A DNA stretch of 64,000 nt from Dakarella massiliensis (GTDB taxonomy: Bacteria; Pseudomonadota; Gammaproteobacteria; Burkholderiales; Burkholderiaceae_F): the NCBI RefSeq assembly GCF_001182045.1, contig NZ_CVTY01000007.1, positions 558,001 through 622,000 on the forward strand, read 5' to 3'. Numbering within the stretch: position 1 is the first letter of the stretch; each line of letters starts with the position of its first letter. The notes under the pieces are model-generated. The model was not told the DNA's origin. It did not search any database and saw only the letters and a program-made list of their open reading frames with translations. This document shows positions 54,043 through 63,574 of the stretch, piece after piece. A program made the position numbers and the translations under genes.

Positions 54043-54789
54043 TCAGAGCGCCGAGTCAAGGAATGACCGTTCCGCAGGGTCTTCAATCGCCGGAGCGTCC
54101 GACTCATCAAGGCCCTTCAGTTTCGCGATTTCGCGCTCCAGGCGATTAATCGTTTCGCGCTGGACATCAAGTTCCTTACGAACCTGATTAAAGGCCCGCG
54201 TCACCGGATCCTCAGCGCCTTCAACAACGCCGTATGCGCTGAAGTGCTCGTGCTCAGCCTGTTTCGCGGCTTTCTTTTCACCGGCCACATGACCCGGAAC
54301 GCCGACAATCGTCGCGTTCGCCGCGATCGGCTTCAGGCAGACCGCGTTCGAGCCGATTCTGGCGTTCCGTCCGACAGTCCATCCGCCGAGCACCTTCGCG
54401 CCGGCACCGACAATCACACCGGGTTCCAGCGTCGGATGACGCTTTTCACCTCGCCCGAGACTCGTGCCGCCGAGCGTCACGCCCTGGTAAATCGTGCAGT
54501 CATCCCCCACCTCAGCGGTTTCACCGATCACGGTGCCCATACCGTGGTCAATAAAGACACGGCGTCCGATTTTTGCTCCCGGATGAATCTCGATCCCGGT
54601 GAGAAACCGGGCCACATGACTCACCCAGCGGGCGAAGGTGTACCAGCCCTGGATCCAGCACCAGTGACTCAGCCGCCAGAACTGCACCGCGTGAAACCCG
54701 GGATAGGCGAGGAGCACTTCAAGCGTGCTGTGGCACGCCGGGTCTCTCTCCCGGATAATCTGGATATCTTCTCTCACTCGCTCAAACAT
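54043..54789 (-). CDS. cysE: Serine O-acetyltransferase
   Basis: Acetylates serine for cysteine synthesis. 248 residues. An N-terminal helical part is followed by a left-handed beta helix of hexapeptide repeats ([23 protein letters not shown] ... [15 protein letters not shown], in part) holding the catalytic Asp-His pair. A C-terminal coiled coil ([17 protein letters not shown]) extends past the usual end. This is the shorter SAT type. Adjacent to trmJ on the same strand, an association also seen in other Betaproteobacteria. Confidence 0.95.
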   Translation of the reverse strand: MFERVREDIQIIRERDPACHSTLEVLLAYPGFHAVQFWRLSHWCWIQGWYTFARWVSHVARFLTGIEIHPGAKIGRRVFIDHGMGTVIGETAEVGDDCTIYQGVTLGGTSLGRGEKRHPTLEPGVIVGAGAKVLGGWTVGRNARIGSNAVCLKPIAANATIVGVPGHVAGEKKAAKQAEHEHFSAYGVVEGAEDPVTRAFNQVRKELDVQRETINRLEREIAKLKGLDESDAPAIEDPAERSFLDSAL

Positions 54790-54869
54790 GGAAATCAGTC
54801 CTTAAGGTTCTGGCAGGATTCGCCTATATTACCCGACTTTTTCACTCGGGTTTAAGTGGGCGTCAAAAT

Positions 54870-55703
54870 TTATCCCTGATCGGATTTCTTCCCGGCTTTC
54901 TTCTGTCCCTTCCTTTCGGTTTTCGGGCAGATGATGGCCGCGCACACGCCCCGCAGCATATCGACCTCTGGCTGCGTAAGCCCCGCGCGGGCGATAATCC
55001 GGCGGGTCATCGGCATCAGAAACTTGGGTTCTGCCGGATTGAGAGCCCCGCAGGCTGTCATCGCGCGGGCCCAGTGCTCAAGGAAGCCTTCGATCGCGGG
55101 CACTTCTGCCGGAGGATCCCGGTCAAAACGGGTTTCCCAGTCGTAGAGCTTGCCTTCGTTTCCTGCACGGCTGCGCTGTGTCATATGGAGTTCATACGCG
55201 GTCACCTGCACGGACTGCGCGAGATTAAGGCTCGGGCTCTCAGGATCCGCGGGGATGGCTGCGATCCCCTGACAGACCTCGATCTCCGCATTCGTGAGAC
55301 CGCTGCGTTCCGTACCGAACACAAAAGCGATGTCACCGGGTTCAGACGCAAGGAAATCGCAGGCGCGGGAAACCGCGGAACGGAGTTCCTCGATCGGGGG
55401 ACCGTACTCGCGGTCATACCCCGAAAGCGCCCAGGCAAAGGTGACTCCATTCAGCGCCTCAGTCAGCGTCGCGACTGAATGGCTCTCCCGCAGGACGTCG
55501 ACCGAGCTTGTCGAAAGCGCGATCGCGTCCGGATGCTCCCGATAATCCGGGTGCTTCGGATTCACCACCCAAAGGTCTCTGAAGCCCATCGTTTTGATTG
55601 CCCGGGCGGCGGCACCGATGTTCGCGGGGAGACTGGGGTCGCAGAGGACAAACCTCACCCGGGAAGCATTGTTAGGAGTCTGCATTTCCTGATACTCACG
55701 CAT
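54870..55703 (-). CDS. trmJ: tRNA (cytidine/uridine-2'-O)-methyltransferase TrmJ
   Basis: SPOUT-family enzyme that 2'-O-methylates position 32 of tRNAs. 277 residues. The knotted fold motifs are VLCDPSLPANIGAAARAIKTMGF, VFGTERSGLTNAE and SLNLAQSVQVTAYEL (each shown in part). The C-terminal extension after about 165 is characteristic of TrmJ. The start may be ATG 55703 or ATG 55685; neither has an ideal ribosome site. It is divergent from suhB, a conserved pair. Confidence 0.93.
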   Translation of the reverse strand: MREYQEMQTPNNASRVRFVLCDPSLPANIGAAARAIKTMGFRDLWVVNPKHPDYREHPDAIALSTSSVDVLRESHSVATLTEALNGVTFAWALSGYDREYGPPIEELRSAVSRACDFLASEPGDIAFVFGTERSGLTNAEIEVCQGIAAIPADPESPSLNLAQSVQVTAYELHMTQRSRAGNEGKLYDWETRFDRDPPAEVPAIEGFLEHWARAMTACGALNPAEPKFLMPMTRRIIARAGLTQPEVDMLRGVCAAIICPKTERKGQKKAGKKSDQG

Positions 55704-55926
55704 AAAGCTGAATTGAAACCTGAAGATGGTAACAGCTTTAGGCGAGGGTGCCGCCTCCCATCCCCGCTTTTCCGCTGTATCCTTCTGTCGCCGGAATTAT
55801 TTTTACTCGTTAAAATAACGGTCTCTTTATTGCAGGGAAAAATCACGCCTGGGCACTCTATCGTCCCCCCTCGTTCTCTTTTCCCCGATCTTCTTACCCC
55901 ATTAACAACCAGGTGCATCTGAACAT

Positions 55927-56712
55927 ATGGCCAACATAGACATCGCCATCCGTGCGGCCCGCGAAGCAGCCGACATCATCAACCAGGCTTCCCGCAACAT
56001 CGAAAACGTCAACGTCCAGACGAAAGCTCTTCATGACTACGTCACCGACGCGGACAAGGCCGCCGAGCGCGCTGTCATCGATATTCTGTCTCACTACTGC
56101 CCGGATCACGCCATTCTTTCCGAAGAGGCTGGGCTTGTCGGTCAGACGAATTCCGAGTTTGTCTGGGTCGTGGATCCGATCGACGGCACGACGAACTTCA
56201 TTCATGGCTTCCCGCAGTACGCCGTGTCGATCGCGCTGAAGCGCGGGAACGACATTCTTGAGGCCGTGGTCTACGATCCGCTGAAGGATGAGATGTTCAC
56301 CGCGACCCGCGGCGAAGGTGCCCGCCTCAATAACCGCCGTATCCGCGTTTCCGGCCGTACAAGCTTCGGCGCTTCGCTGATCGGCACGGGCTTCCCCTTC
56401 CGCGGCGGTGATGACTTCGAGGGCTATGCCCGTGTCTTCACCTCTGTCGCGAAGCAGACGTCCGGCATCCGCCGCGCCGGCGCCGCCTCGCTCGACCTCG
56501 CTTATGTCGCCTGCGGCCGTCTCGACGGCTTCTGGGAAAGCGGTCTGAAGCCCTGGGATATTGCCGCTGGCTCTCTCCTCGTTCTTGAAGCCCGCGGTCT
56601 CGTGACTGACTTCGATGGGGATGACCACTATCTCGACACCGGCTCCATCGTCGCCGGTACGCCGAAGATCTTCGGAACGCTCTTCCCGATCGTTACCAAC
56701 AAGGTCGCCTGA
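55927..56712 (+). CDS. suhB: Inositol monophosphatase SuhB
   Basis: Lithium-sensitive inositol-1-phosphatase; in E. coli SuhB also joins the rRNA antitermination complex. 261 residues. Metal-binding motifs: SEEAG near residue 66, WVVDPIDGTTNFIHG near 80, and the late ESGLKPWDIAAGSLLVLEA. ATG 55927 has AGG about 11 bases before it. A strong terminator follows. Confidence 0.96.
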   Translation: MANIDIAIRAAREAADIINQASRNIENVNVQTKALHDYVTDADKAAERAVIDILSHYCPDHAILSEEAGLVGQTNSEFVWVVDPIDGTTNFIHGFPQYAVSIALKRGNDILEAVVYDPLKDEMFTATRGEGARLNNRRIRVSGRTSFGASLIGTGFPFRGGDDFEGYARVFTSVAKQTSGIRRAGAASLDLAYVACGRLDGFWESGLKPWDIAAGSLLVLEARGLVTDFDGDDHYLDTGSIVAGTPKIFGTLFPIVTNKVA

Positions 56713-56752
56713 GTACGGCAGAGGTCTGAAACTTCAGACACTCTCTGAATCG

Positions 56753-56785
56753 GGGCGGTTCATTTCAGAATGAGCCGCCCTTTTT
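56753..56785 (+). terminator. Terminator after suhB
   Basis: GGGCGGTTCATT pairs with AATGAGCCGCCC (one G-T wobble) around TCAG and runs into TTTTT, 40 bases past the suhB stop. Confidence 0.95.
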
Positions 56786-56859
56786 CTATTCTCTCTTGGC
56801 ATACAGGATAAAATTTCACCCTGCCCGCTTTTTTCAATCCCCGGGAGACGCTTTACAAA

Positions 56860-59529
56860 GTGACCAAGCCCAGCCTTAACCAATCCACAGAGAACGCTGA
56901 TCTCTCCACACTCACCCCTGCCATGCGGCAGTTTATTGAAATCCGCACAGAGGTCGCGAAGCAGCATCCGAATATCCTGCTCCTCTACCGGATGGGAGAC
57001 TTCTACGAAACGTTTTTTGAAGACGCGGTGGAAATCAACAGGCTTCTCGGCATCACGCTCACGAGCCGCGGCAAGGGAAAGCCAGATGCCATTCCGATGG
57101 CAGGCGTCCCTTTCATGACGCTGGACTCGTATCTCGCGCGTCTCGTGAAACTCGGGAAATCCGTGGGCATTGTGGAGCAGATCGGAGACCCGGCAGCAGT
57201 CAAAGGCACGATGCCGCGGAAACTCGTGCGGATCGTGACCCCCGGCACCATCACAGAGGATGAACTGCTTCCGGCGAAGGCGGACGCCGCGCTGATCGCG
57301 GTCTGCCCTCCCTCCGGGAAAAAGTTCCCGCAGTGGTCCGTCGTGTCCCTTGTTCTTTCCAGCGGCGCGTTCAAGGGCTTCTGCTGCACAGAGGACGAGC
57401 TTCCGGGCGAAATCGCCCGTATCTCGCCTCAGGAAATCCTGATCCCGGACTCCTGCCGGGAGACCGCGAAGTCTTTCTCAGGAGCCGCGCAGCTCACCCC
57501 GCTTCCCGACTGGCATTTTGATCCGAAGCACGGAACCGATGAACTGCTCCATCACTTCAATATGGAGAATCTCGACGCCTGGGCTGTGAGCGAAAAGCCC
57601 GGGGTTCTCGCAGCCGCCGGCGCCATTCTGGGGTACGTGGAACAGACTCAGGTGGACGCGGTGCCGCATATCCGTCCTCTTGTCTTTGAGGAATCGAGCC
57701 GTTTTGTCGGCCTTGATCCCTCAAGCCGCCGGAATCTGGAACTCACGGAACCGCTCCGAAGCGAAAACGGGCCGACCCTTTTCTCCACGATCGATCACTG
57801 CCACACCTCGATGGGATCCCGGATGCTGCGAAGCTGGATCACGCAGCCGCTGCGGGATCCAGCGGTTCCCCGCGCGCGGCACGAAGCCGTTCGGGAGATG
57901 ATTGAAAACGAATCACTCCGCGACGCGCTTTCCGAGCCCCTTAAGAACCTTCCGGATCTGGAACGCGTGGCGTCCCGTATCGCTCTTGGTTCCGTGCGGC
58001 CGAGAGAACTTTCCGGGCTCCGGGACGCACTCCCAGCTCTGCAGAGGCTCTCTGAAGCCGCCGCGCTCTCACGGGTTCCGCTTATCTCCGACACCGCGGC
58101 GATCCTGAAACCCGATCCCGCGCTTACCGATCTCCTCGGCAGGGCGCTTCTTGAGCTTCCCGCCGTTACGCTCCGGGATGGGCGCGTGATCGCGGATAGC
58201 TTCAGCGATGAGCTGAAAGAACTCCGGGAACTCCGGGACAATGCCGGCAATGTGCTCGCGCAGATTGAGGCGCGGGAAAAAGAGCGGACCGGCATCCCGA
58301 CACTCCGGGTGGAATATAACCGTGTCTCCGGCTACTACATCGAGGTCTCCCGGGCTCAGGCCGATAAGGTGCCGGATGACTACCGCAGACGTCAGACACT
58401 GAAAAATACCGAGCGCTTTATTACGCCGGAACTCAAGTCCCTTGAAGACAAAGCGCTCGCCGCCAAAGACCGGGCGCTCGCGCTCGAGCGAAGCCTCTAT
58501 CAGGGGCTGATTGAGTCCTGCAGCGGGTACGTTGACGCGCTTACGCGGGCCTCAGAAGCCGCGGCGACGCTTGACGCCCTCCTCTCTTTCGCTAAGCACG
58601 CGGCCGATATGGAGTGGACGTGTCCCGAGCTCTCGGACGCCCCTGGACTCGCAATCGAAGGGGCCCGGCACCCCGTTGTTGAAAAGGCGCTGGAGCACTA
58701 TGTGGCAAACGACTGCTCGCTTGAACCCGGGCGGCGGCTTCTCGTGATTACCGGCCCCAATATGGGCGGCAAGTCGACCTATATGCGCAGCGTCGCACTG
58801 ATCGTGATACTCGCGCTTGCCGGCTCCTGGGTTCCGGCGAAGCACGCCCGTATCGGTTCGATCGACCGGATTCTCACCCGCATCGGCGCAAGTGACGATC
58901 TCGCGCGCGGTCTCTCCACCTTCATGGTCGAGATGGTTGAGGCCGCCGCGATTCTTCATCAGGCCACTGACCGGTCACTCGTTCTCATGGATGAAATCGG
59001 CCGGGGCACGTCAACCTTTGACGGCCTGTCGCTCGCTGGCGCCATCGCGCGGGAACTCGCGGATCGGATCCGCTGCTACACGCTTTTCGCGACACACTAC
59101 TTTGAACTCACGATGCTCGCGCAGACCTGCGCTGAAGTCGCGAATGTGCACGTCAAAGCGGTGCAGAGCGGCGGAAAAGTGGTTTTCCTGCACGAAGTCA
59201 CCGAGGGTCCGGCAAGCCAGAGTTACGGCATCGCGGTGGCTCAGCTCGCCGGGGTTCCGCAGCATGTGATCCGCGAAGCGAAGGCGATGCTTCGGGAATT
59301 GGAGAAACGGGCGGAAGAGAATGGTCCCGAGCCGGATCTTTTCTCATCCCCAGCAGCTTCGCTTCCGGAACCCGAGATCGAACTGGAAGAGGAACGTGAG
59401 AGTCCTGAGGTGGAGAAGGCCCTCTCCATCCGGGATGATCTCCTCGCGATCGACCCGGATACTCTCACTCCGCGGGAAGCGCTCGCTTCGCTCTACGAAC
59501 TCATCCAGAAAGCAAAGAAGCAGGATTGA
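56860..59529 (+). CDS. mutS: DNA mismatch repair protein MutS
   Basis: Recognises mismatches and starts repair. 889 residues. The mismatch-contacting Phe-x-Glu lies in RMGDFYETFFEDA near residue 48; the ATPase has Walker A GPNMGGKSTYMRS, Walker B VLMDEIGRGTSTFDG and the ATHYFELT segment. The C-terminus carries acidic low-complexity sequence (about 830-860). The start used is GTG 56860 with GGGAG 12 bases upstream; ATG 56923 would trim 21 residues. mutL is not in the window. Confidence 0.97.
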   Translation: MTKPSLNQSTENADLSTLTPAMRQFIEIRTEVAKQHPNILLLYRMGDFYETFFEDAVEINRLLGITLTSRGKGKPDAIPMAGVPFMTLDSYLARLVKLGKSVGIVEQIGDPAAVKGTMPRKLVRIVTPGTITEDELLPAKADAALIAVCPPSGKKFPQWSVVSLVLSSGAFKGFCCTEDELPGEIARISPQEILIPDSCRETAKSFSGAAQLTPLPDWHFDPKHGTDELLHHFNMENLDAWAVSEKPGVLAAAGAILGYVEQTQVDAVPHIRPLVFEESSRFVGLDPSSRRNLELTEPLRSENGPTLFSTIDHCHTSMGSRMLRSWITQPLRDPAVPRARHEAVREMIENESLRDALSEPLKNLPDLERVASRIALGSVRPRELSGLRDALPALQRLSEAAALSRVPLISDTAAILKPDPALTDLLGRALLELPAVTLRDGRVIADSFSDELKELRELRDNAGNVLAQIEAREKERTGIPTLRVEYNRVSGYYIEVSRAQADKVPDDYRRRQTLKNTERFITPELKSLEDKALAAKDRALALERSLYQGLIESCSGYVDALTRASEAAATLDALLSFAKHAADMEWTCPELSDAPGLAIEGARHPVVEKALEHYVANDCSLEPGRRLLVITGPNMGGKSTYMRSVALIVILALAGSWVPAKHARIGSIDRILTRIGASDDLARGLSTFMVEMVEAAAILHQATDRSLVLMDEIGRGTSTFDGLSLAGAIARELADRIRCYTLFATHYFELTMLAQTCAEVANVHVKAVQSGGKVVFLHEVTEGPASQSYGIAVAQLAGVPQHVIREAKAMLRELEKRAEENGPEPDLFSSPAASLPEPEIELEEERESPEVEKALSIRDDLLAIDPDTLTPREALASLYELIQKAKKQD

Positions 59530-59949
59530 TCGAGAGAAGGACACATAGCAGGGATCCGGATTCACCGATTCGGATTCCTGCTCATCCCCTGACTCTCCAT
59601 TTCTGTTTGCTGCTTCTCTGACCAACAGGCGATTATCTCCTCCCACGCTTAATCAGAGACGGGATCTCTTGTTCCCTCTAGGAAACCATCTGTTTTTTCA
59701 GCTGTTCCCCTCGCTTTTCCAACAATTTCGGGACACTTTTTCCGGGAGAGAAGACACTGACACAGATGCTTTCCTTCCCATCTGAATGCGGCTCAAAAAG
59801 GCTCATTCGTTGTTTTCTTTCATGCTAGATTGATGTTCAACGTGATTGAGGAATGGGGCATCAGGTTGCTTCTACAACTGCAGAAATCCCCGATACCTAA
59901 AGAAAACCTCAAGCCTGAAAACCGACATACAGATTGATGGAGTAACACC
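59530..59949 (+). other. 420-base gap between mutS and trxA
   Basis: A 12-base-pair hairpin (59547-59558 with 59571-59582, one wobble pair) follows mutS but has no U run. The remainder shows no convincing reading frame in any direction. AT-rich blocks near 59805-59840 (for example TAGATT at 59826-59831) may hold the trxA promoter, but I could not pair a -35 with it. Confidence 0.5.
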
Positions 59950-60276
59950 ATGGAATACAAGTTCACGAAAGACAATTTCGAAACCGAAGTGCTGAAGAGC
60001 GATAAGCTCGTGCTGATCGACTTCTACGCCGACTGGTGCGGCCCCTGCCGCACGATGGGTCCGGTTGTTGACCAGATTGCCAAGGACTACGACGGCAAGG
60101 TGAAGGTTGGCAAGATCAATGTCGACGAAGAGCACGAAATCGCGGCGCAGTTCGGCATCCGTTCGATTCCGTGCTTTGTCTTCATGAAGGATGGCGAAGT
60201 GGCGGATCACGTGGTCGGCGCTGTTCCCGGCACCGAGCTGACCTACCGTATCGACGAGCTGACGAAGGCCGCCTGA
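59950..60276 (+). CDS. trxA: Thioredoxin 1
   Basis: General dithiol reductant. 108 residues, one thioredoxin domain. The active site is WCGPC (Cys30, Cys33) and the cis-Pro lies in GIRSIPCFVF, where an additional Cys follows the cis-Pro. GGAG lies 7 bases before ATG 59950. Followed by a strong terminator, so it is probably monocistronic; rho, which often follows trxA, is not next here. Confidence 0.98.
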   Translation: MEYKFTKDNFETEVLKSDKLVLIDFYADWCGPCRTMGPVVDQIAKDYDGKVKVGKINVDEEHEIAAQFGIRSIPCFVFMKDGEVADHVVGAVPGTELTYRIDELTKAA

Positions 60277-60325
60277 TTCGAGAGAAAAAAGAAGGGACCG
60301 CCGGCTGACGATCCCTCTTCTTCAG

Positions 60326-60362
60326 GCACTGAGGCGAAGCAGACTTCGCCTCGGTGCTTTTT
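60326..60362 (+). terminator. Terminator of trxA
   Basis: GCACTGAGGCGAAG pairs with CTTCGCCTCGGTGC (one mismatch) around CAGA and is followed by TTTTT, 50 bases past the trxA stop. Confidence 0.95.
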
Positions 60363-60387
60363 CTTTACTGGTGCACCGATCAGGTGA

Positions 60388-61095
60388 TCAGTCCTTCAGG
60401 AAGTAAGTCACGGTCGTCACGACACGGACCTTCTTCTCATACGGCGTGCTCTGATTGGCATCCGTAATGGAAAACTGTCCCTGGTTCGCGGACTTGATCT
60501 TTCCGATATGGGAACCCGAGTCCGCCGCGAACTTCTGCGCCACCTCACGCGCGTTCTTCGTCGCTTCCTCAACCATCGCGGGCTTCACCGTGTTCAGTTT
60601 GGTATAGAGGAACACCGTATTCCACTTATCCGTGGTCACCGGAACGCCTTCGCCAATCAGCTCCTTCTGAGCCGCCATCAAACGGCGAACCTGATCCACT
60701 TTCGTGGAATTTACCGTAATGGAACCGGTGAGCGTATAGCGCGGACCGCGCATATCCATACCCTCCGCGTTCCGGTCCTGAATTTCCGGAGCCCCAAAGC
60801 TGAACTCGGAATCCTCTAGCCCGCTCTTCTTCAAGAACGCCACCACTTTCTGGCTGTCCGCCTCAACCTTCGTATGCGTGGTGAGGAGGTTGTCGCCGGT
60901 TTCCTTGAAGGTAATCGGCCAGATCACCTGATCCGCCGGGACTTCCCGCTCAGCAAGCCCCTTTACCGTGACAACCCGAGTCTGCCCCAGATACTGGGAC
61001 ACGCCGGTATAAAACATGCAGCCAAGAAAGATCAGACCAACCGCTACGCCGGCACCAATCAGCCCGCCAGTGGTCCATCCGGAATTTTTTTCCAT
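60388..61095 (-). CDS. SIMPL-domain (DUF541) membrane-anchored periplasmic protein
   Basis: About 235 residues: an N-terminal membrane anchor (about 10-32) and a periplasmic SIMPL domain (about 40-235), including VTVKGLAEREVPADQVIWPI and the C-terminal YEKKVRVVTTVTYFL strand. Members such as E. coli YggE are linked to oxidative-stress tolerance, without known chemistry. ATG 61095 has AAGGAG 7 bases upstream; a GTG at 61098 adds one residue. Confidence 0.88.
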   Translation of the reverse strand: MEKNSGWTTGGLIGAGVAVGLIFLGCMFYTGVSQYLGQTRVVTVKGLAEREVPADQVIWPITFKETGDNLLTTHTKVEADSQKVVAFLKKSGLEDSEFSFGAPEIQDRNAEGMDMRGPRYTLTGSITVNSTKVDQVRRLMAAQKELIGEGVPVTTDKWNTVFLYTKLNTVKPAMVEEATKNAREVAQKFAADSGSHIGKIKSANQGQFSITDANQSTPYEKKVRVVTTVTYFLKD

Positions 61096-61226
61096 CACGC
61101 AACTCCTTCAATCCGAGAGATCAGAAGGAAAAGCCTCAAAAAGCTTTTCTTTCCCACTATTATTAGGGAGCTTCCCGGAATTGAAAAGACCGGCTTTTTT
61201 ATAAAGTGTTACAGAAAAGGCATAAT

Positions 61227-61613
61227 ATGCAATTAGATCAGGAATGGGATGACGTTGAAGTAGACGAAGGCGGTATCGATCCGAATGATTTCTCCCATTA
61301 CCTCGAGACCGATGAGGTGCTGAGAGGATTCGCGATGATCGCTCTTAAGCGCGGCTACGAAATGATTGACGCGGGAGAGGATCAGGGCGTTGTGGCTGAG
61401 GCGCTGGTTCTGCTCTTCCACGAGTCTGAAGTGCCGGATGCCTTCGATATTTTCAGCTGGGCCTCTGACTACTTTGAAAATGTCGACTGGAACGACTTCA
61501 TGAATACCTATGTTTCAAGCCCCGCAGAAGGTCTCTTTTCAGAAGAAGAAGCCGGAGCGATCCGTGAGTCGCTTGACCGGGCGCTTGAGCAGACCCAGAT
61601 TGAAAACGCCTGA
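61227..61613 (+). CDS. Acidic protein of unknown function
   Basis: I do not recognise this 128-residue protein. It is strongly acidic throughout (for example EWDDVEVDEGG at the start and LFSEEEAG near the end), predicted mostly helical, and has no Cys, signal peptide or membrane segment. ATG 61227 has AAAAGG 6 bases upstream; a GTG at 61206 is less likely. It is divergent from the SIMPL gene and converges on the NhaC-type gene 22 bases away. Its acidity could suit nucleic-acid mimicry or binding a basic partner, but nothing shows this. Confidence 0.75.
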   Translation: MQLDQEWDDVEVDEGGIDPNDFSHYLETDEVLRGFAMIALKRGYEMIDAGEDQGVVAEALVLLFHESEVPDAFDIFSWASDYFENVDWNDFMNTYVSSPAEGLFSEEEAGAIRESLDRALEQTQIENA

Positions 61614-61635
61614 GAGCATTACCCCGCATTCGGTT

Positions 61636-62937
61636 CTATGCTCCCACGAGCTTTTCCCGATCCAGTACAAGGCGGCTTGCGGGGAGCAAATAAAGGAAAA
61701 ACGCGAAAACGAGCGACGCGGGAGCCGCGCCGAGAACTGAGAGCGGGATAGCGCCCGCGATTGACCAGGGAATCAGAGGCGCGATCACAATCGCGCTGTC
61801 CTCAATATCCAGCGCGAGCTTCTCCTGATCCGGTCTCACGCCAGTGCAGAGGTCATGAGTCAGCATGGCGGCGAACGACTGATTGCAGGAGACTCCGCAG
61901 GCAAGAATCGCGGCCAGCGTCACCGCGCTGACAATTGATACCCGGGCCGCGACTCTTTCGATCATCCCCCGGATCCCCTGAAGCAGCCGGGTACGAATGA
62001 AAATCCCGGCGTACGTCGCTGAAATACAGACAATCGCGATCCCTTTTGCGAAGGACACCATGCCGCCCCCATTCATCAGATGGGCAACGGTGGCATTTTC
62101 TGACTGGTAGCCCAGCACAAGCATGCTGAGAATGTCAGATATCCCCATATGCTGAATAAAGAAACAGATGAGTGAGGCCGCCGCGACGCTGATCCCCATG
62201 GTGAGTCTGACGTTGACGCGAAAGAGTACGAGCCCCACCACAATCAGAGCAGGGATCACCGTGATCCAGGAGGAGACAAAGACTGAAGCAAAAATCCCCC
62301 GGATTTCCGGAACCTGGCCGCTCCCGGGATAAAGAAACCCCATCAGAAGGTAAAGGAGAGACGCCAGAAAAAAGGCCGGCGCACCGGTCACCAGCATTCT
62401 CTTCAGGTTGCGTCTCAGGTCCGTATGCGTGATCGCTGAAACCAGCATGGCGCTGGTTGACATCGGAGACCACCGGTCACCGACAAAGATTCCTGACATC
62501 ACAGCACCCGCTGTGAAAAGCGGCGGAACGCCAAGCGACGCCCCGATCGTCATAGAAATCACGCCCATGGTCGCGACGGTGCCGAACGACGTTCCCGTGA
62601 GAACCGAGAGCAGCGTATTCGCAAAGAAAATGAGAACGAGGAAATATTCCGGGCGGATGAGATCGGAAACAAAAATCACGATATCCGGAATCGTGCCCGC
62701 CGCCCGCCAGCTCGCGGTCAGCATGCCGATAAAGAGAAACGTGATGAGGATGCCGCTCACCGTGCGGACGCCCTCAAGCGACATCTCCCAGACTTCCCTG
62801 AGGCCATACCCCCGGAAGACCGCGAAACCCGCGAAGAGGAAATATCCTCCCGCGAGCGCGTAAAGAATGGAAAGTCCGGACGCGACGCAGAAAACGAGAA
62901 GCGCGCCGAATAACAGAAGCACTACGGCCTGAGGCAT
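61636..62937 (-). CDS. NhaC-family Na+/H+ antiporter or related exchanger
   Basis: 433 residues with about 11-12 predicted membrane helices. Segments FANTLLSVLTGTSFGTVATMG, GIFVGDRWSPMSTSA and VSCNQSFAAMLTHDLC (each shown in part) match the NhaC branch of the ion transporter superfamily, whose members exchange sodium with protons or with organic anions (malate-lactate). The exact substrate is not readable. GGAG lies 5 bases before ATG 62937. Confidence 0.88.
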   Translation of the reverse strand: MPQAVVLLLFGALLVFCVASGLSILYALAGGYFLFAGFAVFRGYGLREVWEMSLEGVRTVSGILITFLFIGMLTASWRAAGTIPDIVIFVSDLIRPEYFLVLIFFANTLLSVLTGTSFGTVATMGVISMTIGASLGVPPLFTAGAVMSGIFVGDRWSPMSTSAMLVSAITHTDLRRNLKRMLVTGAPAFFLASLLYLLMGFLYPGSGQVPEIRGIFASVFVSSWITVIPALIVVGLVLFRVNVRLTMGISVAAASLICFFIQHMGISDILSMLVLGYQSENATVAHLMNGGGMVSFAKGIAIVCISATYAGIFIRTRLLQGIRGMIERVAARVSIVSAVTLAAILACGVSCNQSFAAMLTHDLCTGVRPDQEKLALDIEDSAIVIAPLIPWSIAGAIPLSVLGAAPASLVFAFFLYLLPASRLVLDREKLVGA

Positions 62938-62957
62938 CGCGTCTCCAATCTCAGGGA

Positions 62958-63335
62958 TTACTTTTTCGGAAGAGTGGCAGCGGCCGCCTTTTCAAGCGCG
63001 GCCTTCAGCGTTCCGACATGGCTCGGCGCTCCGGCCTTTGCCGCGTAGAGGAGCGTTACCCGATCGGTGCCTTCCGGAATGGAACGAATGAATTCACCGA
63101 CCTCGGGAGACGATTCAAGCTCCTTCGCGTAGCGCTCGGAAAACGTCTCAAAACGCCCTTCCTTATCTTCGTGAAACCACTTCCGGAGATCCGGGGATGG
63201 CGTGATTTCTTTGGCCCAGCAGCTGATATCAGCATCCGCCTTCTTCACGCCTCGCGGCCACAGACGGTCAACCAGGACACGGTAACCATCTTCCGGCGAC
63301 GCAGGTTCATAAATTCTTTTGAGAGCAAATTCCAT
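62958..63335 (-). CDS. DUF488 family protein (YeaO-like)
   Basis: 125 residues. The segments LKRIYEPASPEDGYRVLVDRLWPRG (in part), WAKEITPSPDLRKWFHED and VTLLYAAKAG define the DUF488 family, small cytoplasmic proteins of unknown function. It lies 20 bases upstream of the NhaC-type gene on the same strand, so they may be cotranscribed. A short palindrome (CATTAC ... GTAATG, 63356-63373) sits just upstream of the start and might be an operator. Confidence 0.88.
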   Translation of the reverse strand: MEFALKRIYEPASPEDGYRVLVDRLWPRGVKKADADISCWAKEITPSPDLRKWFHEDKEGRFETFSERYAKELESSPEVGEFIRSIPEGTDRVTLLYAAKAGAPSHVGTLKAALEKAAAATLPKK

Positions 63336-63574
63336 AGTGACTCAGTCTCCAAAGACATTACTCAGACGTAATGCCCTATCTTAGGCGGTTTGGAAGCGTC
63401 TATGGATCCCTCTTTTTGTTTTTGGGAAACGGCATCCTGAATATCGGGTTCCCTGCGTATCGTCATCGGCAGGGCTATGGCATAAAAATTACAATCTCTC
63501 ATCAGGCAGATGACGCGGTTCCATTCCCCGTCACTCTTCGTCTTTTTTCTCTTTCCCCGCATCAGGAGCTGTCA

